Of a stretch of DNA of 64,000 nucleotides, positions 62,791-64,000 are shown one piece after another. The stretch comes from Delphinus delphis (taxonomy: Eukaryota; Chordata; Mammalia; Artiodactyla; Delphinidae), in the NCBI RefSeq assembly GCF_949987515.2, contig NC_082688.1:108107893-108171892 (forward strand), in the 5' to 3' direction. The notes under the pieces are model-generated. The model saw only the letters and a list, made by a program, of their open reading frames with translations, had not been told where the DNA came from and did not search any database. Each line of letters begins with the position of its first letter. Within the stretch, counting starts at the first letter, position 1. Made by a program: the position numbers and the translations under genes.

Positions 62791-64000
62791 CACAGGGACA
62801 TTCTCTGAGTGGCTGAGAAAGCTCACCTTGGTTTCCTCTGATCACAGCCTAGGGGATAACTGAACTTTTAGGAAGGGGGATTGTGATGGGACCTTAGGGA
62901 CAACTTTCTGAGAATTAACAATCCCTGGAAAGTGCTGCTGGGGTTACCTTTCTGGAAGGTAGAAAGATGTAGTCGTTCTGTGGAAGTTTACCCCACTTTT
63001 TATGTCAGGTCATACTTTAAGACATAATTTGTTAACGGCAAGCATGTGACTGGGGAGAAAAAGCAGCATCAGATAAGGTGTTCTGTTGTGTGGAAAAGCA
63101 TCTAATAAGGAAGTCCACCAGTTACTTCGGTCCACTTTCTGCACAAACATAGATAAACGGATTCTCACCAGTTCTCTTGTTTTTCCTTATTAGAGAAGTG
63201 CTGGTTAACCACAGAAAGATGGGTAGACCGTTTCTTTTTTGATTTTAAAGACAATGTGAGGAATTTCGACCCCTGCTTTTTAGCACAGCTGCTGAACTCA
63301 AGTTTTTATCATGCAAAGATCAGTATCCTTAGATTCTCAATTTCCTTTCCTAAGTTGAATTTCTTTAGCACTTCTGTATAGTCTATCTTACCTAGTTTCT
63401 ATCCATTTAAAAGAAAATATGTTTAAGGATTCAGTACAACTGCCGTCTGAGCAGATTTCAGTTTTTTGCACAAAAACTTTTTGAGCGATTTACCTCCTGT
63501 GAAATGTAGATATTAAAGTTATCTTTTGTAAATACAGGTAGAAAGAATATTAAAGATAGAGGAACTAATGTGGAAAGGGAAATGATATTTTACTTTTCCA
63601 AATGCCTTCTTTATTTGTTCTATAATTACATGTGTCATTTTCAAGTATTTAAAATTTTTTTCATAATTATCCCATCAGTCAGTGCCATTTGGTGTTATTA
63701 TCCTGAGTGGCTGTAGAAAATATTTCTCTGTTTCGTGGGTAGAATTTCTCCCTCTGTTGATATTATTTTTCTTAATCTACAGTTAGGACGGACATAAACC
63801 TGCAACTAAATTACACGTGTTGTATTTTGGAGAGAGAGCCATTTCACAATTCTTTAAGTAAACTTGCAGAGTGCTGGGCCCAGAATAAATAAGTATTGAA
63901 AATCTATTCTTAACTTTTTAAATATAAGGCATCCATTTTTAAGCACAATTAAGGATTCCCCACATCAAACAAAATGACATTTTTTTAGAGACTGTTCTCT
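62791..64000 (+). other. HPGD intron 4, window end
   Basis: AT-rich unassigned sequence with no HPGD exon 5; the gene should continue beyond the window. Confidence 0.5.

Noticed and set aside
57001..64000. Possible HPGD exon 5 (expected to encode the Tyr-x-x-x-Lys catalytic pair)
   Set aside because: I searched for the expected coding text after an AG and did not see it; the exon is most likely beyond the window.

Overview
The window is mammalian nuclear DNA, almost certainly from a whale or dolphin. Ten tRNA-derived SINEs of the CHR type occur on both strands, several with intact target-site duplications (TSDs), alongside L1 3' ends of the whale/even-toed-ungulate type. CHR SINEs are known from cetaceans, hippos and ruminants, and the near-consensus copies at 22162, 25210 and 39604 look cetacean. 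Nothing bacterial, viral-coding, CRISPR-like or operon-like is present.

Only one protein-coding gene can be supported: the 5' part of HPGD, NAD+-dependent 15-hydroxyprostaglandin dehydrogenase, on the + strand. Exons 1-4 lie at 45267-45359, 45655-45778, 48908-49014 and 56864-56960. All have GT/AG splice sites and together read codons 1-140 plus one base, without a stop or frameshift. They include the glycine-rich NAD-binding motif, Asp36, the NNAG motif, Asn107 and Ser138. Exon 5 onward, with the catalytic Tyr151/Lys155, was not found and should lie beyond the right edge. A CpG-rich promoter with a TATA-like box and a GC box precedes exon 1.

Layout. 1-44 kb: intergenic DNA upstream of HPGD, made of old and young retroelements. 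These include L1 3' ends in both orientations, L2, MIR, MaLR LTRs, a family of ERV LTRs of which three copies sit inside one decayed L1 at 14.3-17.6 kb, and CHR SINEs, separated by unassigned AT-rich sequence. 44.8-45.8 kb: HPGD promoter, exons 1-2 and the CpG-rich block. 45.8-56.9 kb: introns 2 and 3, with two hAT-type DNA transposon fossils, a TG microsatellite and an antisense CHR SINE. 57-64 kb: intron 4, with one more ERV LTR, a young L1 3' end and MIRs.

No new biological system is visible. The points most worth checking are three non-conservative HPGD substitutions (one at the coenzyme-specificity residue 37), a perfect 19-bp inverted repeat 4 kb upstream of the gene, a 54-bp L1 insertion consisting almost only of tail, an 87-bp L1 insertion that looks like a twin-priming inversion, and the repeated use of one L1 as an LTR insertion target. 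All family names and comparisons with human or mouse HPGD come from memory; no search was run.
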